Below, one piece after another: positions 1-12,718 of a stretch of DNA of 64,000 bases. The notes beneath the pieces are model-generated. The model saw only the letters and a program-made list of their open reading frames with translations. It was not told where the DNA came from and did no database searches. Source of the DNA: DATBJJ01 sp963750915 (GTDB lineage Bacteria; Acidobacteriota; Vicinamibacteria; Vicinamibacterales; 2-12-FULL-66-21); contig CAVVSF010000004.1 in the NCBI GenBank assembly GCA_963750915.1, positions 23,980 through 87,979 on the forward strand, given 5' to 3'. Made by a program: the position numbers and the translations under genes. How positions within the stretch are numbered: the first letter of the stretch is position 1; the number at the start of each line of letters is the position of its first letter.

Positions 1-772
1 TGACGATGCGCCGATTCACGAACACGTTCTGCGGCCCGCGGACCGGGCCCTGGTCGCCGAGGGCGGCGACATAGCCGTGGATGATCAGGCCGCCGGCCTC
101 CTTGCGCACTTCGACCAGGTCCGGGCGCTCTCCGAAGAGCTGGAAGAATCGCTCGCGCGGCGCCGGCGCCGGCGGGCAGTCGAGCAGCTTGCGGCCGCCG
201 CTCGTCAGCGAGAAGCCGACTTCGTGGTAGCACACGGCCAGCTGTGTGATCAGCCGCGAGATCTGCGTCGCCTCGGCGGTGTCTGACTTGAGGAACTTGC
301 GCCGCGCCGGCAGGTTGTAGAACAGGTCGTCGACGTGGATCGTCGTGCCCTCCGGCGCGCCGACCTCGCGCTCGGCGTCGATGGTGCCGCCGCTGACGCG
401 AATCTCCGTCCCGGTCGCGCGGCCCCTGGCGCGGGTCCGCAGGGTGAAGTGCGACACCGAGGCGATGCTCGGCAGCGCCTCGCCGCGGAACCCGAGCGTC
501 AGGATCGCGGCGAGATCCTCGGCGCCGGCAATCTTGCTGGTGGCGTGCCGCTCGATCGCGAGCCGCGCGTCCTCCGGCTCCATCCCCTCGCCATCGTCCT
601 CGACGCGGATCGATTTCTTGCCGCCGAGCTCGATCGCGACGGCAATGCGCGTGGCGCCGGCATCGAGCGCGTTCTCGACCAGTTCCTTGACCACCGACGC
701 CGGACGTTCGACGACCTCGCCGGCGGCGATCTGATTGGCGAGGTGCAGCGGCAGGCGATGGACGCGTGCCAT
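1..772 (-). CDS. mutL: DNA mismatch repair protein MutL, N-terminal part (cut by window edge)
   Basis: The first 257 residues of MutL are visible; the rest lies beyond the left edge. MutL is the mismatch-repair matchmaker that couples MutS recognition to strand incision. The GHKL ATPase motifs are all present in order: ELVENALDAGAT (motif I, about residues 31-42), DDGEGM (motif II) and LGFRGEALPSIASVS (motif III). The start MARVHRLPLHLANQIAAGEV is canonical for the family. The ATG lies 3 bases downstream of the corA stop codon, so mutL is probably the last gene of the recO-glyQ-glyS-ppdK-corA run. The C-terminal dimerisation and possible endonuclease domain cannot be judged here. Confidence 0.95.
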   Translation of the reverse strand, partial: MARVHRLPLHLANQIAAGEVVERPASVVKELVENALDAGATRIAVAIELGGKKSIRVEDDGEGMEPEDARLAIERHATSKIAGAEDLAAILTLGFRGEALPSIASVSHFTLRTRARGRATGTEIRVSGGTIDAEREVGAPEGTTIHVDDLFYNLPARRKFLKSDTAEATQISRLITQLAVCYHEVGFSLTSGGRKLLDCPPAPAPRERFFQLFGERPDLVEVRKEAGGLIIHGYVAALGDQGPVRGPQNVFVNRRIV

Positions 773-775
773 GGC

Positions 776-1741
776 CTAGAGCCAGCCCTTGCGCCGGAAG
801 AACGCGAGCATCACTACGGAGACGCCGGCCATGATGCCGAGGATCCACCAGAACGCGACCGGGTCGCCGCCGGGCAGGTGCGGCAGCCGCACGTTCATGC
901 CGTAGAGGCCGGTGAGCACGGTCATCGGCATGAAGATGGTCGAGATGATCGTCAGCACCTTCATCACGCCGTTCAGCTGATTGGAGACGTTCGACAGGTG
1001 CGCGTCGAGCAGGCTCGAGATGCGGTCCTGGAAATAGACCGCCTCGTCGGACAGCCGCACCAGGTGATCGTAGACGTCCCGGAAACGGTAGTTGAGGCTG
1101 TCGGGAATCAGCTCGAACTCGCCGCGCGCGAGCCGGGCGATGGCGTCGCGCTGCGGTGGAATCACGCGGCGCAGCGACGCGACGTCACGCTTGAAATCGA
1201 GGATCCGCTTCACCAGCGTCGACTTCGGGTTCGCGAACACTTCCTTCTCGATCGAGTCGAGGCGGCTGCTCAGCTTGTCGACCTCGGGCCGGTAGTTGTC
1301 GACCATCGCGTCGACGATGCGATAGAGGAGCAGGGCCGGGCCGCCACCGAGCAGGCGCTCGTTTCTGCCGCAGATCTCGCCGATGTGTGCGATCGAACGC
1401 GAGGTGCCGTTGTGAAACGTCACCAGGAAGCGGCGGCCGAGAAAGAAGTCGACCTCCTGCGTCCGGAACTGGTGCTCGCGCGCCTTGAAGTCGATCGCGT
1501 GCAGGATCAGGTAGAGGTAGTCGCCGTACGATTCGACTTTCGGATGGTGAATCCTCGCGACCGCGTCTTCGATCGCCAGCTCGTGGAAATGAAAGAGGTC
1601 GGACAGCAGCCGCGTCTCGTCGGCGGTGGGTGCGCTCATGTCGACCCACACCCAGACGCCGCTGTCCGGCGTGAGCCAGACCGGGTCCACCCGGTCGACG
1701 ACCCGGGTGGACCCGTTCTCGTGCTTGTAGATCGTGATCAA
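776..1741 (-). CDS. corA: CorA-type magnesium/cobalt transporter
   Basis: This is a 321-residue inner-membrane divalent-cation channel of the CorA family. A long soluble N-terminal part is rich in charged helices. Two C-terminal transmembrane helices follow, and the signature YGMN closes the first (about residues 280-283, in LTGLYGMNVRLP). The protein ends with the short basic tail FFRRKGWL, as usual for CorA. Length is typical. It lies 12 bases downstream of ppdK and 3 bases upstream of mutL. A second magnesium transporter of a different family (mgtE) is 7 kb away. Specificity for Mg2+ over Co2+ or Zn2+ cannot be told from the sequence. Confidence 0.93.
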   Translation of the reverse strand: MITIYKHENGSTRVVDRVDPVWLTPDSGVWVWVDMSAPTADETRLLSDLFHFHELAIEDAVARIHHPKVESYGDYLYLILHAIDFKAREHQFRTQEVDFFLGRRFLVTFHNGTSRSIAHIGEICGRNERLLGGGPALLLYRIVDAMVDNYRPEVDKLSSRLDSIEKEVFANPKSTLVKRILDFKRDVASLRRVIPPQRDAIARLARGEFELIPDSLNYRFRDVYDHLVRLSDEAVYFQDRISSLLDAHLSNVSNQLNGVMKVLTIISTIFMPMTVLTGLYGMNVRLPHLPGGDPVAFWWILGIMAGVSVVMLAFFRRKGWL

Positions 1742-1753
1742 GCCCCGACCTGA

Positions 1754-4601
<2,848 letters not shown>

Positions 4602-4611
4602 GTCGACTGTC

Positions 4612-6804
4612 CTACTCCGTTTGAGGAACGATTTCCGAGATGTCTGCAAGTTCGAGAATGAGGTCCCGCAGGTCCGCCATGAGCGTCAGCCGCGCCGTGC
4701 GCAGCCGGGCATCCTCGGCCATGACGAACACGTCGTTGAAGAACCGATCGACCGCCGGCCGCAGCGCGGCGATCTCGGTGAACGCCTGGCGGTAGTCTGC
4801 CGCGGCGATCGCGGCGCGCACCCTGGGCTCGTGGGCGTCGAGCGCGGCCAGCAGCGCCACTTCCGCCGCCTCCGTCAGCGCCGAACGATCGAGCGGGGCG
4901 CGGCCCTTGAGCTCGCGGGCGATGTTCTTGACCCGCTTGAAGAGCACCGCCAGCCCCTGGAAGTCCTCGGACGTCCGCATCTTCTGCAGCGCCGCAGCAA
5001 CGCGCCGCGCCCGCAGCGGTGCGAGGTCGCCCGAACCGCTCGTTGCGCCGCGGACGACGTCGACCGTGCTGTCGCGCTGCTCGAGGGCGTAGCGCACGCG
5101 CTCCTGTGCGAAAGCCAGCAGCGCTGCCACTGCCGCCGCGTCGCCGCCGCTGTAACCCCGTGCCGCCGCCTCGAGCAACGGCCGCACCGGCAGCTCGCGG
5201 TCGACGCCGGCCAGTTCCGGCAGATCCATCAGCGTCCGCACGATGCCGTGCATCTGGCGCCGCAGGCCGAACGGGTCGCGCGACCCGGTCGCCTTCTCGC
5301 CGGCGTTCGTCAGCCCGACGACGGTATCGAGCTTGTCGGCGAGCGAGACCGCGGCCCACACCGCCGCCGCCTCTCCGAGCTGCGCCCGGGCGGGCGCCGC
5401 GTCCGCCTCGACACCGATCGGCAGGTAGTGGAAGTAGATTGACTTCCACACCGCCTCGGGCTGCCCTTCTTCCCGCGCGTAGATGCCGCCCATCGTGCCC
5501 TGGAGCTCGGGGAACTCGTAGACCATGTCGGTCGTGAGGTCAGCCTTTGCGAGCCGCGCCGCGATCGCCGCGTGCGCCGCGATCTCGGGACGCGCCAGGA
5601 CGTCGGACGCGATCCAGGACGCCAGCTTCTCTATCCGCTCGGCCTTGTCGCGGTAGCTCCCCAGCTTCTTGTGAAAGGCCACCGTGTGGAGCCGCTCGAG
5701 CCGTGATGCGAGGGCCTGCGCGCGATCCGCTTCCCAGAAGAACTTGGCGTCGCGAAGCCGCGCCGCGACGACGCGCTCGGCGTTCTTGGCGATGACGCGC
5801 TCGTCCGCCGGCTGCGTGTTGACGACGGCGAGAAACGCTTCCTTCAGCCGGCCCTGGTCGGTGACGACCGGGAACCAGTGCTGATGATGCACCAGCGTCG
5901 TCGCCAGCACTTCTTCGGGCAGGACCAGAAATCCGGCGTCGAAAAACCCGGCGACGACCGCCGGATACTCGACGAGGTCGGCGACTTCCTCGATCAGGCT
6001 CGCGTGCTCCTTCAGCTGCACCCGGCCGCCGAGCCGCTTGGCGTGCATCTCGAGCTCGCGGGCGATGCGGTCGCGGCGCTCGGCGTGATCGAGGACGACG
6101 AAGTGTTCGGCCAGGCGGGCCTGATACTCGTCGAAGCTGCGAACCTTGATCGATCGCCCGGCGCGGCCGCTGGTCGCAAGGAAGCGGTGCCCGTAGGTCA
6201 GCGCCCCCGATTCGAGATCCTGGACCTGCGGTCCGCTCGCGAGCTCCGAGCGGCCGATCGTGAACGGCACGACGCGGCCGCCGTAGATGAAGAGCAGCCA
6301 GCGAATCGGCCGGCCGAAGAGCAGCTCGCCCTTACCGTCGTCCAGCTTCGCGTCCCAGTGCATCTGTTTCGGGAACGCGAGATCGCGAAGCACGCCCGCC
6401 ATCACGTCCGGCAGCGCGTCGACGGCGCTGCGGCCGCGCTGCTGCCGGCGGTAGGCGAGGTACTCGCCCTTCGGCGTCTGCGCCCGCGTCAGCTGCTCGA
6501 ACGCGACCCCGTTCTTGCGCGCGAAACCCAGCGCCGCCGGCGTCGGCTGGCCGTCTTTGCCGAAGGCGGCCGCGACCGGCGGGCCGGTCAGCATCTCATC
6601 GAGATCCTCCTGACGCTCGGCAATCCGCGCCACGCGCGCGGTGAGACGCCGGGGCGTGCTGAAGCTCTCGACCGGCGCGCCCGGCGCGATCCGGAGATCC
6701 TTCAGGCGGGCCTCGACGCGCTCCGCCATCTGCCGCGTCAGGTTCGGCAGCCACGACGCGGGCAGCTCCTCGACGCCAATCTCGATGATCAGTTCCCTGT
6801 CCAT
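4612..6804 (-). CDS. glyS: Glycyl-tRNA synthetase, beta subunit
   Basis: This 730-residue protein is the beta subunit of the bacterial alpha2beta2 glycyl-tRNA synthetase. It carries tRNA binding and an HD-like region as well as the C-terminal anticodon-binding part. The start LIIEIGVEELPASWL is diagnostic of GlyS. Further recognisable blocks are GKGELLFGRPIRWLLFIYGG, EVLATTLVHHQHWFPV and DPFGLRRQMHGIVR. Length fits the usual 680-730. It begins 2 bases after the glyQ stop and is followed 10 bases later by ppdK. The reading frame is intact, unlike those of its two neighbours. Confidence 0.97.
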   Translation of the reverse strand: MDRELIIEIGVEELPASWLPNLTRQMAERVEARLKDLRIAPGAPVESFSTPRRLTARVARIAERQEDLDEMLTGPPVAAAFGKDGQPTPAALGFARKNGVAFEQLTRAQTPKGEYLAYRRQQRGRSAVDALPDVMAGVLRDLAFPKQMHWDAKLDDGKGELLFGRPIRWLLFIYGGRVVPFTIGRSELASGPQVQDLESGALTYGHRFLATSGRAGRSIKVRSFDEYQARLAEHFVVLDHAERRDRIARELEMHAKRLGGRVQLKEHASLIEEVADLVEYPAVVAGFFDAGFLVLPEEVLATTLVHHQHWFPVVTDQGRLKEAFLAVVNTQPADERVIAKNAERVVAARLRDAKFFWEADRAQALASRLERLHTVAFHKKLGSYRDKAERIEKLASWIASDVLARPEIAAHAAIAARLAKADLTTDMVYEFPELQGTMGGIYAREEGQPEAVWKSIYFHYLPIGVEADAAPARAQLGEAAAVWAAVSLADKLDTVVGLTNAGEKATGSRDPFGLRRQMHGIVRTLMDLPELAGVDRELPVRPLLEAAARGYSGGDAAAVAALLAFAQERVRYALEQRDSTVDVVRGATSGSGDLAPLRARRVAAALQKMRTSEDFQGLAVLFKRVKNIARELKGRAPLDRSALTEAAEVALLAALDAHEPRVRAAIAAADYRQAFTEIAALRPAVDRFFNDVFVMAEDARLRTARLTLMADLRDLILELADISEIVPQTE

Positions 6805-6806
6805 GT

Positions 6807-7755
<949 letters not shown>

Positions 7756-7769
7756 GCGGCGGGCGTCTC

Positions 7770-8516
7770 TCAACGAGCGTGGCGCATCTCGCGCAACACG
7801 CGGGCAGATTTCAGTTCCTTCTCCAGGTGCAGGTTGAGCAGCCGCCGGTGCGCGGTCTCGAGCTCACGTGATTCCGCCGCCGACAGCGTCAGGCCCGTCA
7901 GCTGCTCCGGCCCGGTGCTGCCGGCCGCGGCGAGGAAGCGGAACGCCCCCGCCGACACTTCGGTACCGCCGCCTGCCGGCGCACAGTTCAGGCACAACAG
8001 GCTCTCGTTGCGTGCCGGCATGATCGCGCCGGCGCGGAGCGTCCCGCCGCACTCGGCGCACGCCAGCGCCGGGTAGACCCCCTGCAGTCGCAGCACCCAG
8101 TACTCGAAATAGCGCGCCAGCCGATCAATCGGAGCGCCGCCGGCAATCGCGTCGATCACCGACGACCCGAGCCTGAACATCCGTTCGTCCGCCTGCCCTT
8201 CCGGCGACCACTCGTCAATCAACTCGGCGAAGTAGCCGACGTGCCCCAGTGCCTCGCCCGACGACGCCCGCAGCGGCGAGCAGACCGGATCCATGTAGTT
8301 CAGCTGCACCAGGTCGCGTTGCTCGCGCTCGAAATAGCCGACCTCGCCCCGCGTCAACGGCTCCAGCGCCCCCATGTAGCGCGATCGCGGCCGCCTCGCC
8401 CCCTTGGCCACTCCGCGCTTCTTGCCGCGGTCCCGCGTCAGGAAGACGACGATGCGGTCGGCTTCCTTGAGCTTGTAGGTCCGAAGGATCAGCGCCTCGG
8501 CTATGTAGACGGGCAT
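7770..8516 (-). CDS. recO: DNA repair protein RecO
   Basis: RecO works with RecF/RecR to load RecA on SSB-coated DNA and anneals single strands. This 248-residue protein has the N-terminal OB-fold start typical of RecO (ALILRTYKLKEADRIVVFLTR), a helical middle part and a zinc-binding knuckle with two CxxC pairs, CAEC and CLNC (about residues 157-180). It heads the run recO-glyQ-glyS-ppdK, a gene order seen in many bacteria. The start is the ATG at 8516. A heptamer-repeat element lies immediately upstream, and no clear promoter was recognised in it. Confidence 0.93.
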   Translation of the reverse strand: MPVYIAEALILRTYKLKEADRIVVFLTRDRGKKRGVAKGARRPRSRYMGALEPLTRGEVGYFEREQRDLVQLNYMDPVCSPLRASSGEALGHVGYFAELIDEWSPEGQADERMFRLGSSVIDAIAGGAPIDRLARYFEYWVLRLQGVYPALACAECGGTLRAGAIMPARNESLLCLNCAPAGGGTEVSAGAFRFLAAAGSTGPEQLTGLTLSAAESRELETAHRRLLNLHLEKELKSARVLREMRHAR

Positions 8517-8523
8517 TCGGTCA

Positions 8524-8670
8524 GTTCAGGGCTCAGGGCTCAGGGCTCAGGGCTCACGCAAAATCATCTGATCACGGTCAACCCGGTCCGTCGGTGTTTC
8601 GAAACTGGCACTTCGTTCGTAAGCCTTGAGCCTTGAGCCTTGAGCCCTGAGCCCTGAGCCCTGAGCCCTT
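8524..8670. repeat. Inverted heptamer-repeat element, GGCTCAG family
   Basis: This is the gap between mgtE (3' end) and recO (5' end). The left arm (8526-8556) is four tandem copies of GGGCTCA. The right arm (8622-8669) is about six copies of the complement, TGAGCCT or TGAGCCC. A unique stretch of about 65 bases separates the arms. If transcribed, the arms can pair into a long hairpin. The same family occurs at 27570-27695, 52833-52860 and 62738-62819. Nothing else was seen in the gap. Confidence 0.9.
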
Positions 8671-8684
8671 TCGATCGCGTCATT

Positions 8685-10055
8685 CTACCCCGCCACCGTC
8701 AGGTGCCTGATGAACAGCGCGCCGAGCCCGAGGAAGGACAGGAAGCCGAAGACGTCGGTCAGCGTCGTGATGAACACCGACGACGCCAGGGCCGGATCCA
8801 CCTTCAGCGCCCGCAGCGCCAGCGGAATCAATGTCCCGGCAATCGCGGCGACGAACATGTTGATGATCATCGCCATCCCGAGGATGGCGCCGAGAAACGG
8901 GTTGCCCTGCATCAGCCAGACCAGCCCGGCGCCGACCACGCCGCAGGCGATACCGTTGCCGATGCCGACGGCCGCCTCCTTGAGGAGCGCCTTGCGCGTG
9001 TTGCTCCACGTCAGCTCGCCGAGCGCGATGCCGCGCACGATCACCGCCAGCGTCTGCGTCGCGGCGTTGCCGCCCATGCCGGCGACGACCGGCATGAACA
9101 CCGCCAGCGAGGTGACGACGCCGATCGTGCTCTCGAAGATCTTGACGACCGAGGCGGCAATGAACGCCGTCGCCAGGTTGACGAGCAGCCACGGCAGCCG
9201 CTTCTTCAGTGAGTTGCGCGGCGAGGTGAACACGCGGTCATCGCTCGCCAGGCCGGCCAGGCGATAGACGTCCTCGGTGGCCTCGTCCTTGATGACGTCG
9301 ATTACGTCATCCACCGTAATGACGCCGACGAGCTTGTTCTCCTCGTCGACGACCGGGATCGCGAGAAGGTTGTACGAAGCGACCAGGCGCGCGACTTCTT
9401 CCTGGTTGACGTCGACGCGAACGCTGCTCAGATCGGTCGTCATGATCCGCTTCAGCGGCGTGTCTGGCGGCACGAGCAGCAGCCGGCGCAGGGACACGAC
9501 GCCGACGAGATGCCGCCGGGCGTCGATGACGTAGAGGTAGAACACCATCTCGACGTCGCGCGACCCCTGCAGCGCCGCGATTGCCTCCGCCGCCGTCATG
9601 TCTTCCGACAGCGCGAAGACCTTCGGGTTCATGATGCGGCCGGCTGTCTTCTCCGGGTACTCGAGCAGGTCGCCGACGTCCGCGCCCGGCCTCTTCTGCA
9701 TCAGCTCGAGCACGGCCGCCGACAGATCCTCGGGCAGGTGGTCGATGATGGCGGCGACGTCGTCGGACGGCAGGTCCTGCGTCAGCTTGACGATCTCTTC
9801 CGGCGGCCGCCCGGCAAGGAGAGTGGCGCCGGTTTCAGGACCGAGCTCGCTCAATGCCTCCATCGCCAGCCGGCTGTTGCGTTCGAGCAGCAGCGAGAAC
9901 ACCGACAGGCGATCCTTCTCGGCGAGCTCGGCGAGGAGCTGGGCCAGGTCGGCGGGGTGCTGCTTCTGGAGGAGATTGACGAGGTTGGCGGTCGCACCCA
10001 TGCGCAGGAGGCGCTTGACGGAGTCGAGCACGACGTCGAGCTTGCGCTGGGGCAT
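8685..10055 (-). CDS. mgtE: MgtE-type magnesium transporter
   Basis: This 456-residue Mg2+ channel has the standard MgtE layout. The N-terminal superhelical domain (about 1-125) contains HPADLAQLLAEL. Two CBS domains (about 130-255) follow, with VVSLRRLLLVPPDTPLKRIM and NKLVGVITVDDVIDVIKDEA. The C-terminal transmembrane part contains FMPVVAGMGGNAATQTLAV, with the conserved GNxxxQT segment of the pore. The start is the ATG at 10055, preceded by GGGGAGTT at good spacing; a GTG seven codons upstream would place that ribosome site inside the gene. It is not obviously co-transcribed with its neighbours. Confidence 0.95.
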   Translation of the reverse strand: MPQRKLDVVLDSVKRLLRMGATANLVNLLQKQHPADLAQLLAELAEKDRLSVFSLLLERNSRLAMEALSELGPETGATLLAGRPPEEIVKLTQDLPSDDVAAIIDHLPEDLSAAVLELMQKRPGADVGDLLEYPEKTAGRIMNPKVFALSEDMTAAEAIAALQGSRDVEMVFYLYVIDARRHLVGVVSLRRLLLVPPDTPLKRIMTTDLSSVRVDVNQEEVARLVASYNLLAIPVVDEENKLVGVITVDDVIDVIKDEATEDVYRLAGLASDDRVFTSPRNSLKKRLPWLLVNLATAFIAASVVKIFESTIGVVTSLAVFMPVVAGMGGNAATQTLAVIVRGIALGELTWSNTRKALLKEAAVGIGNGIACGVVGAGLVWLMQGNPFLGAILGMAMIINMFVAAIAGTLIPLALRALKVDPALASSVFITTLTDVFGFLSFLGLGALFIRHLTVAG

Positions 10056-10139
10056 AGTAACTCCCCAATTTAACACGAACTTACGGGATTTTGAGACGTG
10101 AAACGGGGTGAGCTGGAGGCAGGCGGGCGACAGCGCGAC

Positions 10140-10170
10140 GGCCGCGGCAGGGGAAGAGGCTGCCGCGGCC
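10140..10170 (-). terminator. GC-rich hairpin downstream of the secreted sigma-operon protein
   Basis: A perfect 11-bp stem (GGCCGCGGCAG pairing with CTGCCGCGGCC, 9-base loop) lies about 20 bases past the stop codon of the gene ending at 10191. It has no U-run, so it may act as a factor-assisted terminator or an mRNA 3'-end stabiliser rather than an intrinsic terminator. Confidence 0.5.
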
Positions 10171-10190
10171 CGCTCGCGTTCCTTGCTGGA

Positions 10191-11210
10191 CTACTTCTCC
10201 AGCTCAGGCTTGCGTCGAATCACCGAATCACGAACGGTGTAGTCGGCTGGAACCTCGAACATCGTCCTGACCGGCTCGGCGAGTGAGACGTTGGTGAGCT
10301 TGTAGACGGTTTGACCCGTGCGCGGATCCGCGTGACGGGTCATGACGAGCACCTTCAGATCGTCGGAGAACCACTGCTCGGACACGATCTCGATCGGCTG
10401 GACGTTGCCGATCCCGCCGGCCGGGATCGTGGTGGTCGTGCGCGTGCCGCGCGCCATGACGCCTTCGACCACCTGCTGCCCGAGATCTTCCTTGTTGACG
10501 GTCGAATTGGCGGGCACGCGCATCATCGTGCCCATCTCGACCGGGGCAACGCGCGTCACCGTCGAAGCGCTCGATCCGCCGCGGCCGCCGGCGGCTACTG
10601 CGCCGACCGAAACCGACGCCGCGCCCGAGCCTGAACCCGCGCCCTCGCCGGCAGCGGCCGCGACTTCGACTGCCTGGCGCCGCTTGATCTCCTCCTCGGT
10701 CCTGGCCTCCTTGGCTTCGACCGTCACACCGCCATCCGGTGTCCGCATCGCCCTGACAGTCCCGCTGCCCGAGGGCTCGACCGCCGCGAAGGAGTAGCTG
10801 CCGCCAGGGCTGGCGATGATGACGCCGTTGCGGTGGGCGATTCGCTGCGCCGGCATCAGCATCCACTGCGACTCGGACACCGGATCGCTGATGACGACCG
10901 TGCTGACCTGGCCGTCGTTTCCGACGGTCTCGCGCCGCGTCCGGCCTTCACCGTCGCGAAAGATCCGCGTCACCGACTGACGCACGATCCGATTTCCGTC
11001 GGCAAGCACCTGCACCGTTTCGGTGACGGCCTCGGCCGAGTACGGCGCGCCGCGAACGATCCGGGACTCGACGCCGACCTTCGCACGCTCCTCCTGCACG
11101 GCGATCTCGACCGCCGCGCGTCGCGCCGATTCCGTCGCCTGCTGCTCCTGCGCCGCCGCCGGGAAGGCGCAGGCCAACACGGCGGCTGCCGCAGCGATCC
11201 GATGTCTCAT
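10191..11210 (-). CDS. Secreted protein of unknown function, third gene of the ECF sigma operon
   Basis: This 339-residue protein has a clear signal peptide (MRHRIAAAAAVLACAFPAAAQ, cleavage after about residue 21), so it is periplasmic or surface exposed. The mature part has an Ala/Gln/Glu-rich helical start, then beta-rich segments (ETVQVLADGNRIVRQSVTRI, EGRTRRETVGNDG). A low-complexity Gly/Ala/Ser spacer (about residues 180-225) follows, and then a second beta-rich block ending RPVADYTV-like sequence. The start is the ATG at 11210, with AGGAG 8 bases upstream; a longer reading without a signal peptide is less likely. It follows the anti-sigma gene by 37 bases. By position it could be an RseB/MucB-like periplasmic modulator, but I see no family motif that proves this. 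Confidence 0.75.
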   Translation of the reverse strand: MRHRIAAAAAVLACAFPAAAQEQQATESARRAAVEIAVQEERAKVGVESRIVRGAPYSAEAVTETVQVLADGNRIVRQSVTRIFRDGEGRTRRETVGNDGQVSTVVISDPVSESQWMLMPAQRIAHRNGVIIASPGGSYSFAAVEPSGSGTVRAMRTPDGGVTVEAKEARTEEEIKRRQAVEVAAAAGEGAGSGSGAASVSVGAVAAGGRGGSSASTVTRVAPVEMGTMMRVPANSTVNKEDLGQQVVEGVMARGTRTTTTIPAGGIGNVQPIEIVSEQWFSDDLKVLVMTRHADPRTGQTVYKLTNVSLAEPVRTMFEVPADYTVRDSVIRRKPELEK

Positions 11211-11247
11211 GACTTTGCTCCTGCGTAATCGAACGTTGCCAGGTCGA

Positions 11248-12005
11248 TCACCGCGACCCGCGCGCCACGAGCCTGATCGCTCGCGGCTGCCCGTCCTGGC
11301 CGACCAGAAGATCCGCTTCCACTGACGTGTCGCGACGCTGCACCATCTCAACCCCCAGGTCGACGCCGTAGGTCGGGAGCATCGTCACCGGCAGTTCCAT
11401 GCGAACGATGCTGCCGCTCTCGAAGTCCGGGAGCGCCGCTGCCGCAGGCAGCATGACGAATCCTTCCGGCGTCATGACCCGGGGGGCGCGCTCGGCGCGC
11501 GTCCTTGCCCCGGTCCTGGCGCCCTTTGGCGGCACCACGGCGGCCACCGATTCCTTCGTTGTCGCCGGGGCTGCCGCCTTCGGCGCCGGTGGCGGTGGCG
11601 GTGCCGGCTTACCCGCCGGGACGGGCGGCGACGTCACGTCGGGCACACGCGAGGACACCGGTCCTCGATCGTTCGCCTGCCACCAGACGATCACGGCGGC
11701 GAGCGTTGCCCGGCGGCGGCCGCCTGACGCCACTGCCAGTGCCGCGGCGCCGCCGGCACCTGCATGCGGCGCTGCTCATCGAACGCCGTCATCAGCCGCC
11801 GGCGCACGTCGGCGGATGGCAGTTCGCCGGAGGTCGCCGCGGCCAGCGTCTTCAAGCCGGCGGTCACCTGCTCTTCGCGCCGGAGCAGTGCCGCACAGGC
11901 GTCGCACACTTCCACGTGCGTCTCGACTGCCGCCTGCGTTCCGGCGCCGACGGCGCGGCCGCGGCCCACTTCGACGACCGCTTCCCGGAGACTCTGGCAA
12001 TTCAT
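11248..12005 (-). CDS. Zinc-finger anti-sigma factor (one frameshift)
   Basis: The N-terminal half (from 12005) is a zf-HC2 anti-sigma domain: MNCQSLREAVVEV, then HVEVCDAC with the His-x3-Cys-x2-Cys zinc signature (about residues 30-37), then an amphipathic helix. That frame ends at 11691. The rest of the protein continues one frame over, as a membrane helix (LAAVIVWWQA), a Pro/Ala-rich periplasmic linker and a small beta domain ending LVGQDGQPRAIRLVARGSR. Adding one base in the GC-run at about 11706-11715 fuses the two into about 252 residues with a membrane span of normal length. ATG overlaps the sigma-factor stop (ATGA), the usual sigma/anti-sigma coupling. Real truncation cannot be excluded. 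Confidence 0.8.
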
Positions 12006-12640
12006 GCGAGCGTCCTCAATGTTCCTCCGGCCCTGCCGATGTTCATCGGCTTGTCGGCTGCCGGCTGTTCCCTGCGCCCATCCGCGAGGCGTTCAGCCAG
12101 CAGGGCCCGGCCTCGATGCAGCCGCGACCGTACCGTCCCCAGCGCACAGCCCAGCGCCGCCGCGGCGTCGACGTAGCTGAGCTCTTCCAGGTCGCACAGC
12201 ACGACGACTTCGCGATACCGGACCGGCAGCGACAGAATGGCGCCACGTACGGCGTCGACGCGCTCGGCCCGCGTCAGGTCGGCCAGCGGGTCGTCGGCCG
12301 CCGCCAGTTGCGCCACCTCCGGCGTTTCGTCCCAGTCTTCGTCCCCGAAGGGTCGGAGCCGGCGATCGCGATCGAGACGACGCCGCACGTGGTTGCGGGC
12401 AATGCCGCATAACCAGGCGCTGACGGAGGCGCGGGCCGAATCGTAGCGGCCGGCGTCGCGCATGATCGCGAGGAACGTTTCCTGGGTCACGTCGTCGGCA
12501 ATCGAGCGCGACGCGGTCATGTTGAGAGCAAACCGGTAAACCTCGCCCTGCCGCCGCTGGAACAGCGTCGCGAACGCGTCGGCGTCGCCCGCGGCGATGC
12601 GCCGCACCAGTTCGGCGTCCGGGATGAGGTCGGAGAGCAT
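12002..12640 (-). CDS. ECF-family RNA polymerase sigma factor
   Basis: This 212-residue group 4 sigma factor has region 2 (about residues 20-90, DAFATLFQRRQGEVYRFAL, DDVTQETFLAIMRD, with the Trp/Arg-rich end VSAWLCGIARNHVRRRL) and region 4 (about 135-190, ILSLPVRYREVVVLCDLEEL, then the helix-turn-helix YVDAAAALGCALGTVRSRLHRGR). The Ala/Pro-rich C-terminal tail is short. Its stop overlaps the anti-sigma start. The ATG is preceded directly by a perfect inverted repeat (12641-12668), and further up by a GGAACTT-like -35. This suggests autoregulation. Confidence 0.93.
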   Translation of the reverse strand: MLSDLIPDAELVRRIAAGDADAFATLFQRRQGEVYRFALNMTASRSIADDVTQETFLAIMRDAGRYDSARASVSAWLCGIARNHVRRRLDRDRRLRPFGDEDWDETPEVAQLAAADDPLADLTRAERVDAVRGAILSLPVRYREVVVLCDLEELSYVDAAAALGCALGTVRSRLHRGRALLAERLADGRREQPAADKPMNIGRAGGTLRTLA

Positions 12641-12668
12641 GTAATGTCGTAACTGACGCCGACATTAC
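12641..12668 (-). promoter_or_regulatory. Perfect inverted repeat abutting the ECF sigma start codon
   Basis: GTAATGTCG, ten bases, CGACATTAC: two 9-base arms that match exactly and end directly before the ATG at 12640. It could be a protein operator or an mRNA hairpin that controls translation. No Shine-Dalgarno sequence is visible in the interval. Confidence 0.65.
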
Positions 12669-12690
12669 CTATTCAGTTGGGAAGCGGGAA

Positions 12691-12697
12691 AAGTTCC
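12691..12697 (-). promoter_or_regulatory. Possible ECF-type -35 element (GGAACTT)
   Basis: On the minus strand GGAACTT lies about 50 bases before the sigma start codon. It matches the -35 of many RpoE/ECF promoters. A matching -10 at the normal distance is not clear (ACTGAATA is the nearest candidate), so this is a weak call. Confidence 0.3.
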
Positions 12698-12718
12698 AGG
12701 AAAAAGAGGCGACGCGGC

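Noticed and set aside
335..1753. Long open frames on the plus strand opposite mutL and corA (and similar ones opposite most minus genes)
   Set aside because: They are mirror frames caused by high GC. They encode Arg/Ala/Asp-rich sequence without motifs, while the other strand carries conserved families.
10191..11210. RseB/MucB identity for the secreted protein of the sigma operon
   Set aside because: Position fits, but I could not recognise RseB sequence features, so it stays unnamed.
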